The position numbers and the translations under genes are program-made. Below, in pieces: positions 50,671 through 59,664 of a stretch of DNA of 64,000 nucleotides (positions within the stretch are counted from its first letter, which is position 1; every line of letters begins with the position of its first letter). The notes beneath the pieces were generated by a model. The model saw nothing but the letters and a program-made list of their open reading frames with translations. It was not told where the DNA came from and ran no database searches. This stretch comes from Pedobacter jeongneungensis (GTDB taxonomy: Bacteria > Bacteroidota > Bacteroidia > Sphingobacteriales > Sphingobacteriaceae): the NCBI RefSeq assembly GCF_000633455.1, contig NZ_AYMG01000023.1:248001-312000 (forward strand), written 5' to 3'.

Positions 50671-53391
50671 TTGACCTCCTATCCAGAAGAAATAAAATTT
50701 GTATCCAGTTGGCGAAAGTATCAAAAACGGGTGCTCGATCATTTAGACAACTATATTGCTAACCGGCATTTACATATTATTGCACCGCCTGGGTCAGGAA
50801 AAACGGTTTTAGGCCTCCAAGTGGCTATCCGTTTAAATAAACCAACCCTAATCCTCGCTCCAACCATTGCCATCCGCAACCAGTGGATACAGCGTTTCTG
50901 CGATCTTTTTCTCCAGGCTGAAACAATACCAGACTGGATTTCGAAAGATATTAGAAATCCAAAATTTATGACAGTGGTTACTTTCCAGGGGCTCCACGCA
51001 GCCTGTAATAACCTGCGTGTACAAGAGGAGGAAGAAACCGACGAAGAGGAAGATACCGAAGAAACCTTAAAATCATCAAATCCTAATCTGGATAACATTG
51101 TAAATGGGTTAAAATTGCAACAGGTTAATACCATTGTGGTGGATGAAGCCCATCACTTAAAAAACGAATGGTGGCAAACCCTAACCAGGGTAAAAGAAAA
51201 ACTAGACCCCATTACCGTGGGCTTAACGGCAACCCCACCTTATGATGTTACCCCAACCGAATGGTTAAGGTACCTCGAGTTTAACGGCCCTGTTGATGCC
51301 GAGATATCCGTGCCCGAGCTGGTAATTGAGGGCGATTTATGTCCGCATCAGGATTATGTGCATTTCACTTTTCCAACAACAGAAGAAAACCAGAACATCC
51401 TCAGGTTCAGGGAAAATATCGAACAACTGTTCCACGAAATCAAACAGGATAAAACGATGATCACCGCGATCGAAAACCATCCGATATGGGTAAACCCAAC
51501 TGAACATCTCGAATGGATTTACACTAACCTGTCCTGCTATTCGGCCTGTTTAATTTTTCTGCATGCCAACGGAAGGGAAATCCACGAACTGCATACTGAG
51601 GTGATGGGAGATGAAAAACTGAAAATCCCACCGCTCGATTACCATTGGATGGAAAAGCTTTTAGATTTTTACCTGCATCAGGAAAAAGACCGTTTTAAAG
51701 CCTTTGATGAACACCGTAAGCAACTTGAAAATAAATTGAGACGCTGCGGTGCGATGGAAAAAAGACAGATTGATTTTTCGAATAATAAACGCATTACAAG
51801 CTTTTTAACTTCCAGTATTAGCAAACTCACGGGCATTTGCAAAATTGTTGATTTTGAGTTTAAACAATTGGGCTATCAGCTCAGGATGGTGATCTTATCT
51901 GATTACATCCGCAAAGAATTTTATGTAAATACATCCGAAAATCAGCTTGAGTTAACCAAAATGGGCGTAATCCCCATATTCGAAAAATTACGTAGGGAGA
52001 ACAACAACAGTAAAAAAATAGGCGTGTTAACTGGTTCGATGGTTATTATACCAAAAACAGCATGTAAAGTATTTGAAGAAAAGGCAGCTAGAAAGGGAAT
52101 TTCGAAAATCGGCTTACCTCCTCTTCCTTTCGATCATAACTATATCATTATCGACCAAACCGAACAGCTTAAAAATGACCTGATCCACATCGTAACCGAA
52201 ATTTTCCAGGAAGGAGAAATTGAAGTATTGATCGGAACAAAATCTTTACTGGGCGAAGGGTGGGATGCGCCGGCCATCAATGCATTAATACTGGCCAGTT
52301 TTGTGGGTTCTTTTGTTTCTTCCAACCAAATGCGCGGCAGGGCAATTAGAACACAAAATGGAAATGCCAATAAAACCGGAAATATCTGGCATTTGGTAAC
52401 GATAGACCCGACAACAAAAACCGGAGGGGATGATTTCGATTTATTAAAAAGACGCTTTAAAAGTTTTGTGGGGGTTTCATTTAAAGAAAATCCCGGGATA
52501 GAAAACGGCCTGAACCGGTTAAACTTACCCGGGAACATTGCTCAGGAGGTAGAAGCCGGGAAAAAGAATGATGAAATGTTTACATATGCGGCCGACAGGG
52601 AAAATTTAAAAAAACGCTGGGAACTGGCACTTGAAGGAGGTGTAAACCTGATCGAAGAAATTAAAATCCCATTTCTGGAAGAAAAAGGATATCAGGAAAC
52701 TAAAGGCATGTACCTTAGTAAAACTATTGCCAATCTTTCGGCAACTTTAGCTTCGGGCCTGGCCGGATTTGGTCTGCAAAGTTTCGAACTTTTACTCAGG
52801 GGCGGTAGAAATGTCCGATCGGCAAACGACCTGTACCTACTGCTTGCTATCATTGGCACGATTGGAGTAATCATATTTGGGCGGCTAACCTACAAAACCC
52901 TAAGCCTCTATATTAAGTACCGGGATATATCAAAAGATATCCAGCAAATTGGTGAGGCATTGCTAAATGCGCTGATTAAAGCAGGAGCAATTCATACTGA
53001 CATTTCGAAAATTTACGTAGAAAGCAATATGGATGAACATGGTGCTGTTTTTTGCCATTTAGAAGGTGGAACCACTTTCGAAAAATCTACTTTTATTAAT
53101 GCACTGCAAGAAATCATTGCCCCTATCAATAATCCACGGTATGTAATGATCAGGAAAAACAGGTTTATGCTTTTTATTAAACAGAAGGATTACCACGCTG
53201 TTCCCGAGCTGATCGGTAGAAATAAAAACCTGGCAGAGCATTTCAAAAAACAATGGGAACGCTGTGTAGGTAACTGCGATTTAATATTTACCCGTACAAT
53301 TGAAGGCCGAAAACTGATTTTGCAATCAAGAATAAAGTCGCTGGCGGCACAGTTCCAGAACAAGGTTGAGCACGTAAATAAATGGAGATAG
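50671..53391 (+). CDS. SF2 (DEAD/DEAH) helicase with C-terminal membrane segments and novel tail
   Basis: 906 residues. Helicase motifs are complete: APPGSGKT (38-45), DEAH (158-161), TATPP (186-190), GTKSLLGEGWDAP (522-534) and QMRGRAIR (553-560), with a large helical insert between about 200 and 500 and an acidic loop EEEETDEEEDTEE (119-131). Residues about 684-709 and 720-737 are hydrophobic and predicted to span or dip into the membrane. The tail of about 160 residues (750-906) is soluble and unrecognised. No ATG lies between an in-frame stop at 50665-50667 and the Walker A motif, so the TTG at 50671 is the only good start. A membrane-associated helicase next to a DUF2199 protein is unusual, and a defence or DNA-uptake role is possible but not shown. 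Confidence 0.85.
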   Translation: MTSYPEEIKFVSSWRKYQKRVLDHLDNYIANRHLHIIAPPGSGKTVLGLQVAIRLNKPTLILAPTIAIRNQWIQRFCDLFLQAETIPDWISKDIRNPKFMTVVTFQGLHAACNNLRVQEEEETDEEEDTEETLKSSNPNLDNIVNGLKLQQVNTIVVDEAHHLKNEWWQTLTRVKEKLDPITVGLTATPPYDVTPTEWLRYLEFNGPVDAEISVPELVIEGDLCPHQDYVHFTFPTTEENQNILRFRENIEQLFHEIKQDKTMITAIENHPIWVNPTEHLEWIYTNLSCYSACLIFLHANGREIHELHTEVMGDEKLKIPPLDYHWMEKLLDFYLHQEKDRFKAFDEHRKQLENKLRRCGAMEKRQIDFSNNKRITSFLTSSISKLTGICKIVDFEFKQLGYQLRMVILSDYIRKEFYVNTSENQLELTKMGVIPIFEKLRRENNNSKKIGVLTGSMVIIPKTACKVFEEKAARKGISKIGLPPLPFDHNYIIIDQTEQLKNDLIHIVTEIFQEGEIEVLIGTKSLLGEGWDAPAINALILASFVGSFVSSNQMRGRAIRTQNGNANKTGNIWHLVTIDPTTKTGGDDFDLLKRRFKSFVGVSFKENPGIENGLNRLNLPGNIAQEVEAGKKNDEMFTYAADRENLKKRWELALEGGVNLIEEIKIPFLEEKGYQETKGMYLSKTIANLSATLASGLAGFGLQSFELLLRGGRNVRSANDLYLLLAIIGTIGVIIFGRLTYKTLSLYIKYRDISKDIQQIGEALLNALIKAGAIHTDISKIYVESNMDEHGAVFCHLEGGTTFEKSTFINALQEIIAPINNPRYVMIRKNRFMLFIKQKDYHAVPELIGRNKNLAEHFKKQWERCVGNCDLIFTRTIEGRKLILQSRIKSLAAQFQNKVEHVNKWR

Positions 53392-53774
53392 CGAATGTTC
53401 TTAAATTTCTTACACCGTTAAAATAACAGCGATAATTAACAATAATCAATTTTCAAATGGTAAACGCTAAACTAAACAGATTGCTTCAAGCTCCCCACAA
53501 CAGCGCTTCGGTTCGCAATGACTATTAATATATTATATTCATCATAACTCTGCGCTGATCATCTTAAATCTGTGGGAGAAAAACATAATAAAGTTGCCCG
53601 CTGATCTCACAGATATACGCAGAAAAAAATTGCTTCGTGCCTTTGTGGCAAAAAAACGAGCAAAAGTCCGAAAGTTGGGAGACCGAAGTCCGAAGATAAT
53701 TTTGCAAAAGAATAACAGCCCAGCTCTGTGCCCTCTGCGCCCTCCCTTTGCGATCTCTGCGGTTAGAAACGCGA
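53392..53774. other. Repeat-bearing spacer at the right edge of the accessory region
   Basis: Contains the repeat end TTCGGTTCGCAATGAC (53507-53522), TGCTGATCATCTTAAATCTG (53562-53581, also at 44762-44781), and an AGTCCGAAAGTTGGGAGACC low-complexity stretch (about 53662-53700). The 67-codon frame over these is not considered a gene. Confidence 0.6.
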
Positions 53775-54137
53775 TTATTCCGATAACTTCTGCTTAATCC
53801 CTTCTGTCAGTTTTTTCACTTTCATATAGCCTGCTAAAGAACTGTTCTTTTTATCAAAATTAATCTCCAACCAGCCTTTTTTAGCTTTAAGATTAAACTT
53901 ATCGCTACCGTTTAAATTTACGAACAGATCTATATTCTGATCCAAAGGCAGTTCATTGTTTAGCGCGCTATCGAGGTATTTCTTCAGTTTAGCTGTTTTA
54001 CCATCTGCATATTTAGCCTCAAATTTAAACGAGTTATTCGTATCTTGTGTATTAATGGATAAATAACCTCCGCCACCATGGCATCCGCAGCTTAAAGCGG
54101 TAAATAAAATTGCGATACTGTAAAAAATATTTTTCAT
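53775..54137 (-). CDS. Small lipoprotein, 120 residues
   Basis: Started at the ATG at 54135-54137 (MKNIFYSIAILFTALSCGCH), giving a lipoprotein signal with the cysteine at 17 or 19; the frame is open 90 nt further upstream without a signal. After GGGGYLSINTQD the mature part has FKFEAKYADGKTAKLKKYLD (about 37-56) and NIDLFVNLNGSDKFNLKAKK, a compact alternating pattern that looks like a beta domain. I do not recognise the family. It lies 90 nt downstream of the outer-membrane barrel gene and is likely cotranscribed, so it may be a surface or periplasmic partner of that barrel. Confidence 0.75.
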   Translation of the reverse strand: MKNIFYSIAILFTALSCGCHGGGGYLSINTQDTNNSFKFEAKYADGKTAKLKKYLDSALNNELPLDQNIDLFVNLNGSDKFNLKAKKGWLEINFDKKNSSLAGYMKVKKLTEGIKQKLSE

Positions 54138-54227
54138 GTTAATTGGTTTAAAAAAGGTTAATTGTTTAAATCGGTTAATCGAAAAGCGAGCCGGCTCAGG
54201 ACTTTGGACTAAAGACTCTAAACTCAC

Positions 54228-56681
54228 CTAGCCCCCCGCTCTGTTTTTAATATCATCGGCAGCTGTTTTCCGGTTTTGGTTTGATTTTAAATTTTGGTTA
54301 CCAAAGCTATAACTTACACTAAAGGAGGCCCTTCTGCTAATGTAATTGTTCTGAACCCTTAAATTCACATTTTGATAATCGAGCGTTCCTTTCCAATAGT
54401 TGGTTTGGAAAATATCGTCGACGTTTAACCTGAGTTTTAAAGTTTTATTTAAGAAACTTTTCTGTACCCCCATGTTCAGCGCATTTTGGTAAATAATGGT
54501 CCGTTCCAAACCACGTACGCGTGGCGAGTTTAACCAGAAATTGGTTTCGAATGTCCAGTTATCAGGTAAGGTAATGGAGCTGCTGATGTTAAAATTGTAC
54601 GATAATTTACTCAACATAAAAGGTGCTCCTTCTAAGTTATCATCATTAAATTTGTTGTAAAACAAACTAAAATTGTTCTGCAGGTTCCACCATTTGGTAA
54701 TGGCCAAAGGAAAATATAATCCTGCTGTATAATATTGCCCGCTGCCTATATTACCTTGTCCAACCGTAACAATCCTGGTGCTGTCGTTTTGTGCCGTTTT
54801 ACTATCTAAAATTAAATCTTTTGTTTTAGAATAACTCAATGAGAAAGACAGGCCACTTTTATAGCTGTAACTTACTTCGAAATTATTGGTAAACTGAGGC
54901 TTTAAATATGGATTGCCTTGCTGTATGGTATAAGGATCCATATAAAAATTAAAAGGATTTAACTGCTGGTAATTGGGGCGATCTATGCGTCTGCCATATG
55001 AATAACGTAAATTACTACTCTCCGAAATTTTCTGACTTACAAAAACGGTTGGGAATAACGACAGATAATGCTGCTTTGCTTCGGTATTATTGGTTACCGA
55101 TGTCCCGGTTGATTGTGTATACTCTGCCCTTAAACCTGCCTGAATTTGCCACTTGCCCAAATCTTTAGATACATTTGCATAAGCTGCATTCACATTTTCC
55201 TTATAAATAAAGTTATTGCTTTGTCCCACAATATTCTGCCATTCGTTATTGATCAATGCCGATGAAAGAAAATCGTTATTGGTTTTTACATACGTACTTT
55301 TCAGGCCTGTTTCCAGCTTCGTTGTTTTTGATATTGGCCAGGTAAAATCGGTTTTGGCCGCATAAATATCAATGGCTGTTTTACTATTGTTTCTAATGGT
55401 CGTATTGTTGTAAACAATACCTTTATCATCATAAAAATCGGTATTAAAATTTTCCACTCCCGAGTAATCAAAGCCAGAATAATCGGCATCAAAATTTAAA
55501 CTGGCACCTTCCTTTTTAAAATCATGCTTGATGTTAAAGTTTGCACTATAATTTTTGTTTGGCGTATTGGCATCACCATTCAGGATTAATGAATTGTTAT
55601 TAACCACACCTGCTTTAGTTTCGTTTATAAATGTTTGAGAGAAATTATCCAGTTTACGCGTACTGGTGCTGCCATCCAGCATAAGCCCTATCGTCGTTTT
55701 TTCACTGGCATAATAATCTGCACCGACTTTTGCAGCCAAGCGCGATCCGGTATATATTTTTTGAAAATTTTGATTAAATACGCTCTGCAAACCATTAGAG
55801 TTGGTGCTTCTCTCTAGAAATAAATTCGAAAAATTATTGTTTTTAGAGGCATTTGCATTGGTGTAAAAATTCCATTTTTCTACACGGTGGTTTAAATTAA
55901 AGTTTACCTCCGACCCGTAGATATTGGTAGGCAAATTAGCCCTTATTGCATTGCGATAGGTTGATGAAATACTTCCGTTTGTACCAAACGCCTTATTCTT
56001 TTTTAGTTTAATGTTGATAATGCCCGAATTACCCGCCGCATCATATTTAGCTGATGGATTGGTAATAATTTCTATAGTGGCAATCTGGCTGCTGCTTAAG
56101 CTATTTAAATAGATGGTTAAATCTGATGCCGATAAAAAGTTGTTTTTTCCATCAATCATCACCATTACACCCGATTTATTATTCAATAAAATCTGTTCGT
56201 TCTGCCTGTCTAACTGCACACCTGGCGCTTTCTCTAAAATTTCGAGTGCAGTACTACCTGTCGAAACGATACTATTTTCTACATTCAGCACAGTTTTATC
56301 GATCTGGTGTTCAACAAAAGGTTTTCTGCCCTGAACGCTCACTTCTTTCAGCTGTTTAGTTAAACTCTCGATGCTGATTGCAGGTAGTCTTAGATCTCCG
56401 TTAAGCGAAAAACGATCCGTCTTTTTACTTTTAAAACCAACGATCGAGATGGATAGCTGATATTCACCACTTTTTAACTGGTCGATTGTAAATTCGCCGT
56501 CTATATTGGTTGATACACTTTTGACGATAGTTGTATCAGGATAATTCAGCACCCTAACAATGGCAAACGATACCGGAACCGTCTTATCATCAACGATTTT
56601 ACCCGTGAGTTTATTTAATTTTTGGGCAAAAGATGTCCCACACACCATAAGGCATGCAATTAGCGTAAATAATGTTTTCAT
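54228..56681 (-). CDS. Outer-membrane beta-barrel family protein (TonB-receptor-like)
   Basis: 817 residues. A signal peptide (MKTLFTLIACLMVCGTSFA, then Q) precedes a carboxypeptidase-regulatory-like domain (KLTGKIVDDKTVPVSFAIVR, about 23-105), a plug-like domain with KAPGVQLDRQNEQILLNNKS and VMVMIDGKNNFLSASDLTIY (about 145-190), and a long barrel. GRRIDRPNYQQLNPFNFYMD is a hallmark of the outer_membrane_beta-barrel family found in Bacteroidota. The last residues (AADDIKNRAGG) form a non-aromatic extension beyond the usual barrel end at RRASFSVSYSFG. Ligand unknown. The small lipoprotein gene follows. Confidence 0.9.
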   Translation of the reverse strand: MKTLFTLIACLMVCGTSFAQKLNKLTGKIVDDKTVPVSFAIVRVLNYPDTTIVKSVSTNIDGEFTIDQLKSGEYQLSISIVGFKSKKTDRFSLNGDLRLPAISIESLTKQLKEVSVQGRKPFVEHQIDKTVLNVENSIVSTGSTALEILEKAPGVQLDRQNEQILLNNKSGVMVMIDGKNNFLSASDLTIYLNSLSSSQIATIEIITNPSAKYDAAGNSGIINIKLKKNKAFGTNGSISSTYRNAIRANLPTNIYGSEVNFNLNHRVEKWNFYTNANASKNNNFSNLFLERSTNSNGLQSVFNQNFQKIYTGSRLAAKVGADYYASEKTTIGLMLDGSTSTRKLDNFSQTFINETKAGVVNNNSLILNGDANTPNKNYSANFNIKHDFKKEGASLNFDADYSGFDYSGVENFNTDFYDDKGIVYNNTTIRNNSKTAIDIYAAKTDFTWPISKTTKLETGLKSTYVKTNNDFLSSALINNEWQNIVGQSNNFIYKENVNAAYANVSKDLGKWQIQAGLRAEYTQSTGTSVTNNTEAKQHYLSLFPTVFVSQKISESSNLRYSYGRRIDRPNYQQLNPFNFYMDPYTIQQGNPYLKPQFTNNFEVSYSYKSGLSFSLSYSKTKDLILDSKTAQNDSTRIVTVGQGNIGSGQYYTAGLYFPLAITKWWNLQNNFSLFYNKFNDDNLEGAPFMLSKLSYNFNISSSITLPDNWTFETNFWLNSPRVRGLERTIIYQNALNMGVQKSFLNKTLKLRLNVDDIFQTNYWKGTLDYQNVNLRVQNNYISRRASFSVSYSFGNQNLKSNQNRKTAADDIKNRAGG

Positions 56682-56827
56682 GGTTTCTTTTTTAGGCGTT
56701 ATATTTTTTTTTACCGAGATAAATCAGTGATTGGCAGCTTCTTCACAGCAAAGTGATCGTCTTTCCCGCGCAGGCGGAAATCTTAATGCCAATTTGTATG
56801 GGAATGATTAGGTTTCACCGGCCAGGA

Positions 56828-58570
56828 CTATTGTTCAGGTTCAATCCCCAACTCTTCTTTAACTTCCTTAATCCTGTTTGAAACAGAATCCTGATAAATG
56901 GTATCCGTAGGTTTGCTCTTTTTCAACAGTTCCAAATCGAATAATTCTCCTTTTAGCTTTTGTTTTTTTAAGGCCTCTTCTTTTAGTTGCGCAACACACT
57001 TCAAGCCATCTTCGGTCATAATCCAAACAGTATAATCATTGTGGTCGTTTTCGCTGTTTTTACAGTCCCAGGTCCAGTAATTATTAATGTAACGGTAAGC
57101 ATCTTCCTTTAAAATTAACTTTGTACCCACCGGAACTTCAAGGGTTAACCTTACCTCCTGGTTACGCCAGATGGTTCCTTTTCTCAATTGAAACCGAGGA
57201 CTAAAGATCAACTCCGAATCTTTCACGGCATAACTGTAGCTGATGTTCTGCGCATTCTGCAATGCACTTTGAAAGGTTTTACCCTGCGATTCGTACTTCT
57301 GTGTTAAACGCGTAACGTTGGTTTCGCTCTTGATGATATCGATACGGATATGGTTAGGCGAAACAAACGGTCCATCTTCAAAATCGTCAACCACAATCTG
57401 GTGGCGGTTATTTGCATCGATGTGGTAAGCCACACTATCCTCTTTACTGAAATATTTACTTTTATCGATATTAATAGTATACGAAGAGAAAGATTTTAAA
57501 TCGACAGTTTGCGTTAACTCTGCGTGCTGTTTAAACTCCGAAGATATTTTAGCGGCCTGATAACCCGTTACAGCTACACCAGCCAACCAGATAATCAGCA
57601 AAGCAAAAGAAAGTGTTTTATTTATGGCCTGTTTGTTAAACGCCACCCTGATGGAGAATAATACCAAAGCTAAAACCGGTACAAAGCATACAATAAATGC
57701 ACCAAATAAAATGATTCCTCTATTGCCTTCGTTAATAATAGAGAAGGGGAAATATTCGTAAATACTCGCATCCCAAAATCCCTGGAAAGCTGCCACACTA
57801 ATAATTAAAGCCAGTAAAAATAATACCCCAAATACTACGATAAAACCTGCAATCACTTTAAAGATCACTTTTCCTGTGCCCGAAATAAAGCGGCCAAGCC
57901 ATTCGAAAAACTCACCGATAAAAATGCCTATCCGTCCGAATATAGGTTGTGCGTGTTTATTTACTTCACTTAAGCGTTCCTTAACAGCTTGTAACTCTTC
58001 GTCGAGGTTCTTTTGAAAACCCTGAAGATTTGCGGGCTCGCCCTTCATCTCCATTTTCTCTACCCGCGATTTCGCTTTCGGCATGATAATCCAAAGGAGT
58101 ACGTACACCAATACGCCAAATCCACCAACAAAGCTGATCAGCAATGTAGCCAACCTGATCCATTTAGGGTCTGCGTTTACATAATGGGCAATACCTGCAC
58201 AAACACCTGCTACTACACGGTCGTCCATGTCGCGGTACAGTTTTTTCTCGGTATACTGATACTGATAAGCATTATTGATTACAGGCTCTTCTTCGCCTTC
58301 CTCCGTTGTATCAAAATCCTGTACCCTACCCATCTGCGCAATAACCGAATTTACGTTGGCCGAATCTACAACCTGTTTTTTCTGCTCCTCCAATTGCTCA
58401 GTCAACAGTTCTGCAATCCGGTTTTCAATGTCCGTTACAATTTCAAGGTCATCTGCATGATTGGCAAAATATTGTTTTACTTCGTTCAGGTAGGCCTTTA
58501 AGAGTTCGTAAGCACTTTCTTCAATATGAATAATCGTATTTCCTATATTTATGATGATGGTCTTTTCCAT
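56828..58570 (-). CDS. PspC-domain membrane protein
   Basis: 580 residues. Residues 1-95 form a cytoplasmic helical region (AYELLKAYLNEVKQYFANHA). The PspC domain follows at about 109-170 (KKLYRDMDDRVVAGVCAGIA; WIRLATLLISFVGG, with LWIIMPKAKSR). Then come more hydrophobic segments (about 235-265, 285-310 and 320-345) and an extracytoplasmic domain of about 220 residues to the C-terminus. PspC proteins take part in envelope-stress responses. The gene directly follows a PadR regulator (15 nt apart), a pairing widely conserved in Bacteroidota, so it is presumably repressed by that regulator. Confidence 0.9.
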   Translation of the reverse strand: MEKTIIINIGNTIIHIEESAYELLKAYLNEVKQYFANHADDLEIVTDIENRIAELLTEQLEEQKKQVVDSANVNSVIAQMGRVQDFDTTEEGEEEPVINNAYQYQYTEKKLYRDMDDRVVAGVCAGIAHYVNADPKWIRLATLLISFVGGFGVLVYVLLWIIMPKAKSRVEKMEMKGEPANLQGFQKNLDEELQAVKERLSEVNKHAQPIFGRIGIFIGEFFEWLGRFISGTGKVIFKVIAGFIVVFGVLFLLALIISVAAFQGFWDASIYEYFPFSIINEGNRGIILFGAFIVCFVPVLALVLFSIRVAFNKQAINKTLSFALLIIWLAGVAVTGYQAAKISSEFKQHAELTQTVDLKSFSSYTINIDKSKYFSKEDSVAYHIDANNRHQIVVDDFEDGPFVSPNHIRIDIIKSETNVTRLTQKYESQGKTFQSALQNAQNISYSYAVKDSELIFSPRFQLRKGTIWRNQEVRLTLEVPVGTKLILKEDAYRYINNYWTWDCKNSENDHNDYTVWIMTEDGLKCVAQLKEEALKKQKLKGELFDLELLKKSKPTDTIYQDSVSNRIKEVKEELGIEPEQ

Positions 58571-58585
58571 TTCCTTTTTTACTAA

Positions 58586-58921
58586 TTATGAATTGGCTCC
58601 TTTTTGTGAAATACCTACAGCATAAGCCAGCTCCTGCCAGGTTTGATCTAATTGTGATAAAATGCCCCGACCATCTTCGGTTAGGGTATAATATTTACGC
58701 GGTGGGCCTGAGGTAGATTCTACCCAGTTGTAGCTTAACAAACCGTTGTTTTTAAGCCTGGTTAATAATGGATATAACGTGCCCTCAACCACCAACAGTT
58801 TTGCCGACCTTAATTCAGCAATAATATCCGAAGCGTAAATTTCGCCCCGAGAGATGATCGATAAAACACAGTATTCCAGAATTCCCTTCCGCATTTGCGT
58901 TTGCGTATTTTCTGCTATCAT
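58586..58921 (-). CDS. PadR-family transcriptional regulator
   Basis: 111 residues, winged-helix PadR domain: RKGILEYCVLSIISRGEIYA (11-30), VVEGTLYPLLTRLKNNGLLS (about 45-64) and PPRKYYTLTEDGRGILSQLD (about 78-97). The short C-terminal helix gives the small PadR-s2 type that dimerises through helices. It should repress its own operon with the PspC gene downstream, and respond to envelope stress or a hydrophobic ligand. A perfect -7 element and a dyad lie in front. Confidence 0.93.
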   Translation of the reverse strand: MIAENTQTQMRKGILEYCVLSIISRGEIYASDIIAELRSAKLLVVEGTLYPLLTRLKNNGLLSYNWVESTSGPPRKYYTLTEDGRGILSQLDQTWQELAYAVGISQKGANS

Positions 58922-58925
58922 ATAA

Positions 58926-58966
58926 CAAAGATATATGTTTTATATACTACCATGCAATACATAGTA
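58926..58966 (-). promoter_or_regulatory. Promoter and candidate operator of the padR-pspC operon
   Basis: On the minus strand TATCTTTG (58933-58926) is an exact -7 element, four bases before the ATG. Upstream, TACTATG (58966-58960) and CATGGTA (58954-58948) form a dyad with one mismatch in seven, placed between the -33 and -7 regions, where a PadR repressor could block transcription. Confidence 0.5.
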
Positions 58967-59485
58967 CTAAAATAAATTAAAGTAAATTCATAAAACACTG
59001 ATTATCAATTGTATAATTTTAAATAAAATTTTGTGCTTTGGAAATAATTCAGTAAAAGATGAAATTTTTTACTGTTTTTTGGAAAAGCAAGGATCTGTAA
59101 TCCTTCGGTTTCGGCAGTCCTGCTATTTCCCATAGCCCCGATTAGAAAAGTCTTAAATACAATTTTTTTTATAAAATCGGGGGCTATTTGGCGCGATCAG
59201 GTTTAGGTGAAGAGAAACAGTTGTTCTTCACTAAATTTACGAAGTTAGCCTTACACTTGTGCCCTTTCTGAAACTCCTAAGTTAGTCAACTATACACATA
59301 AAGTGCTCGTGCTGTATTGAATTTCAAACAGCCTGATCAGCCTGTTTAAATACCTACAGTATTTTACAACCGTATAAATATCAATTAATTAATAAAAAAT
59401 ATAAGTTATTAACAATTTCACATTTTTCTGAATTTTTGGCTTGGGATTTGCCTTAAGAAAATCGACCCTATTAAAACATTATCCC
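58967..59485. other. A/T-rich spacer with dispersed repeat copy B
   Basis: Copy B of the repeat lies at about 59080-59210: GGAAAAGCAAGGATCTG, CGGTTTCGGCAGTCCTGCT, CCCCGATT and AAAATCGGGGGCT around a small hairpin, and GATCAGGTTTAGG. The last 150 bp before the small membrane gene are very A/T-rich. Nothing else is seen. Confidence 0.55.
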
Positions 59486-59650
59486 ATGATTATTAAATTA
59501 GACACATCAGTTTTCAGGCTTTCCAGGCATAAAGCAGAAACCGTAAAAAAAGTTGCAACACCACTTACAAGAGATCAATGGATCACTGCCGATAGAATTG
59601 TTATGGCGGCCATGTTTATTGCTACTATTGCTGGTGCCATCTTATTTTAA
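59486..59650 (+). CDS. Small membrane protein, 54 residues
   Basis: Started at the ATG at 59486 (MIIKLDTSVFRLSRHKAETV). The C-terminal half is hydrophobic (DRIVMAAMFIATIAGAILF), giving one transmembrane segment with a basic N-terminal part inside. An ATG 45 nt upstream lies in A/T-rich sequence and is not preferred. No family or function is recognised. It converges with the flavoprotein gene, with 14 nt between the stops. Confidence 0.6.
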   Translation: MIIKLDTSVFRLSRHKAETVKKVATPLTRDQWITADRIVMAAMFIATIAGAILF

Positions 59651-59664
59651 TTTCCGATGATTGA

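Noticed and set aside
53594-53797. 67-codon frame after the helicase
   Set aside because: Covers low-complexity repeat sequence and overlaps the end of the small lipoprotein gene.
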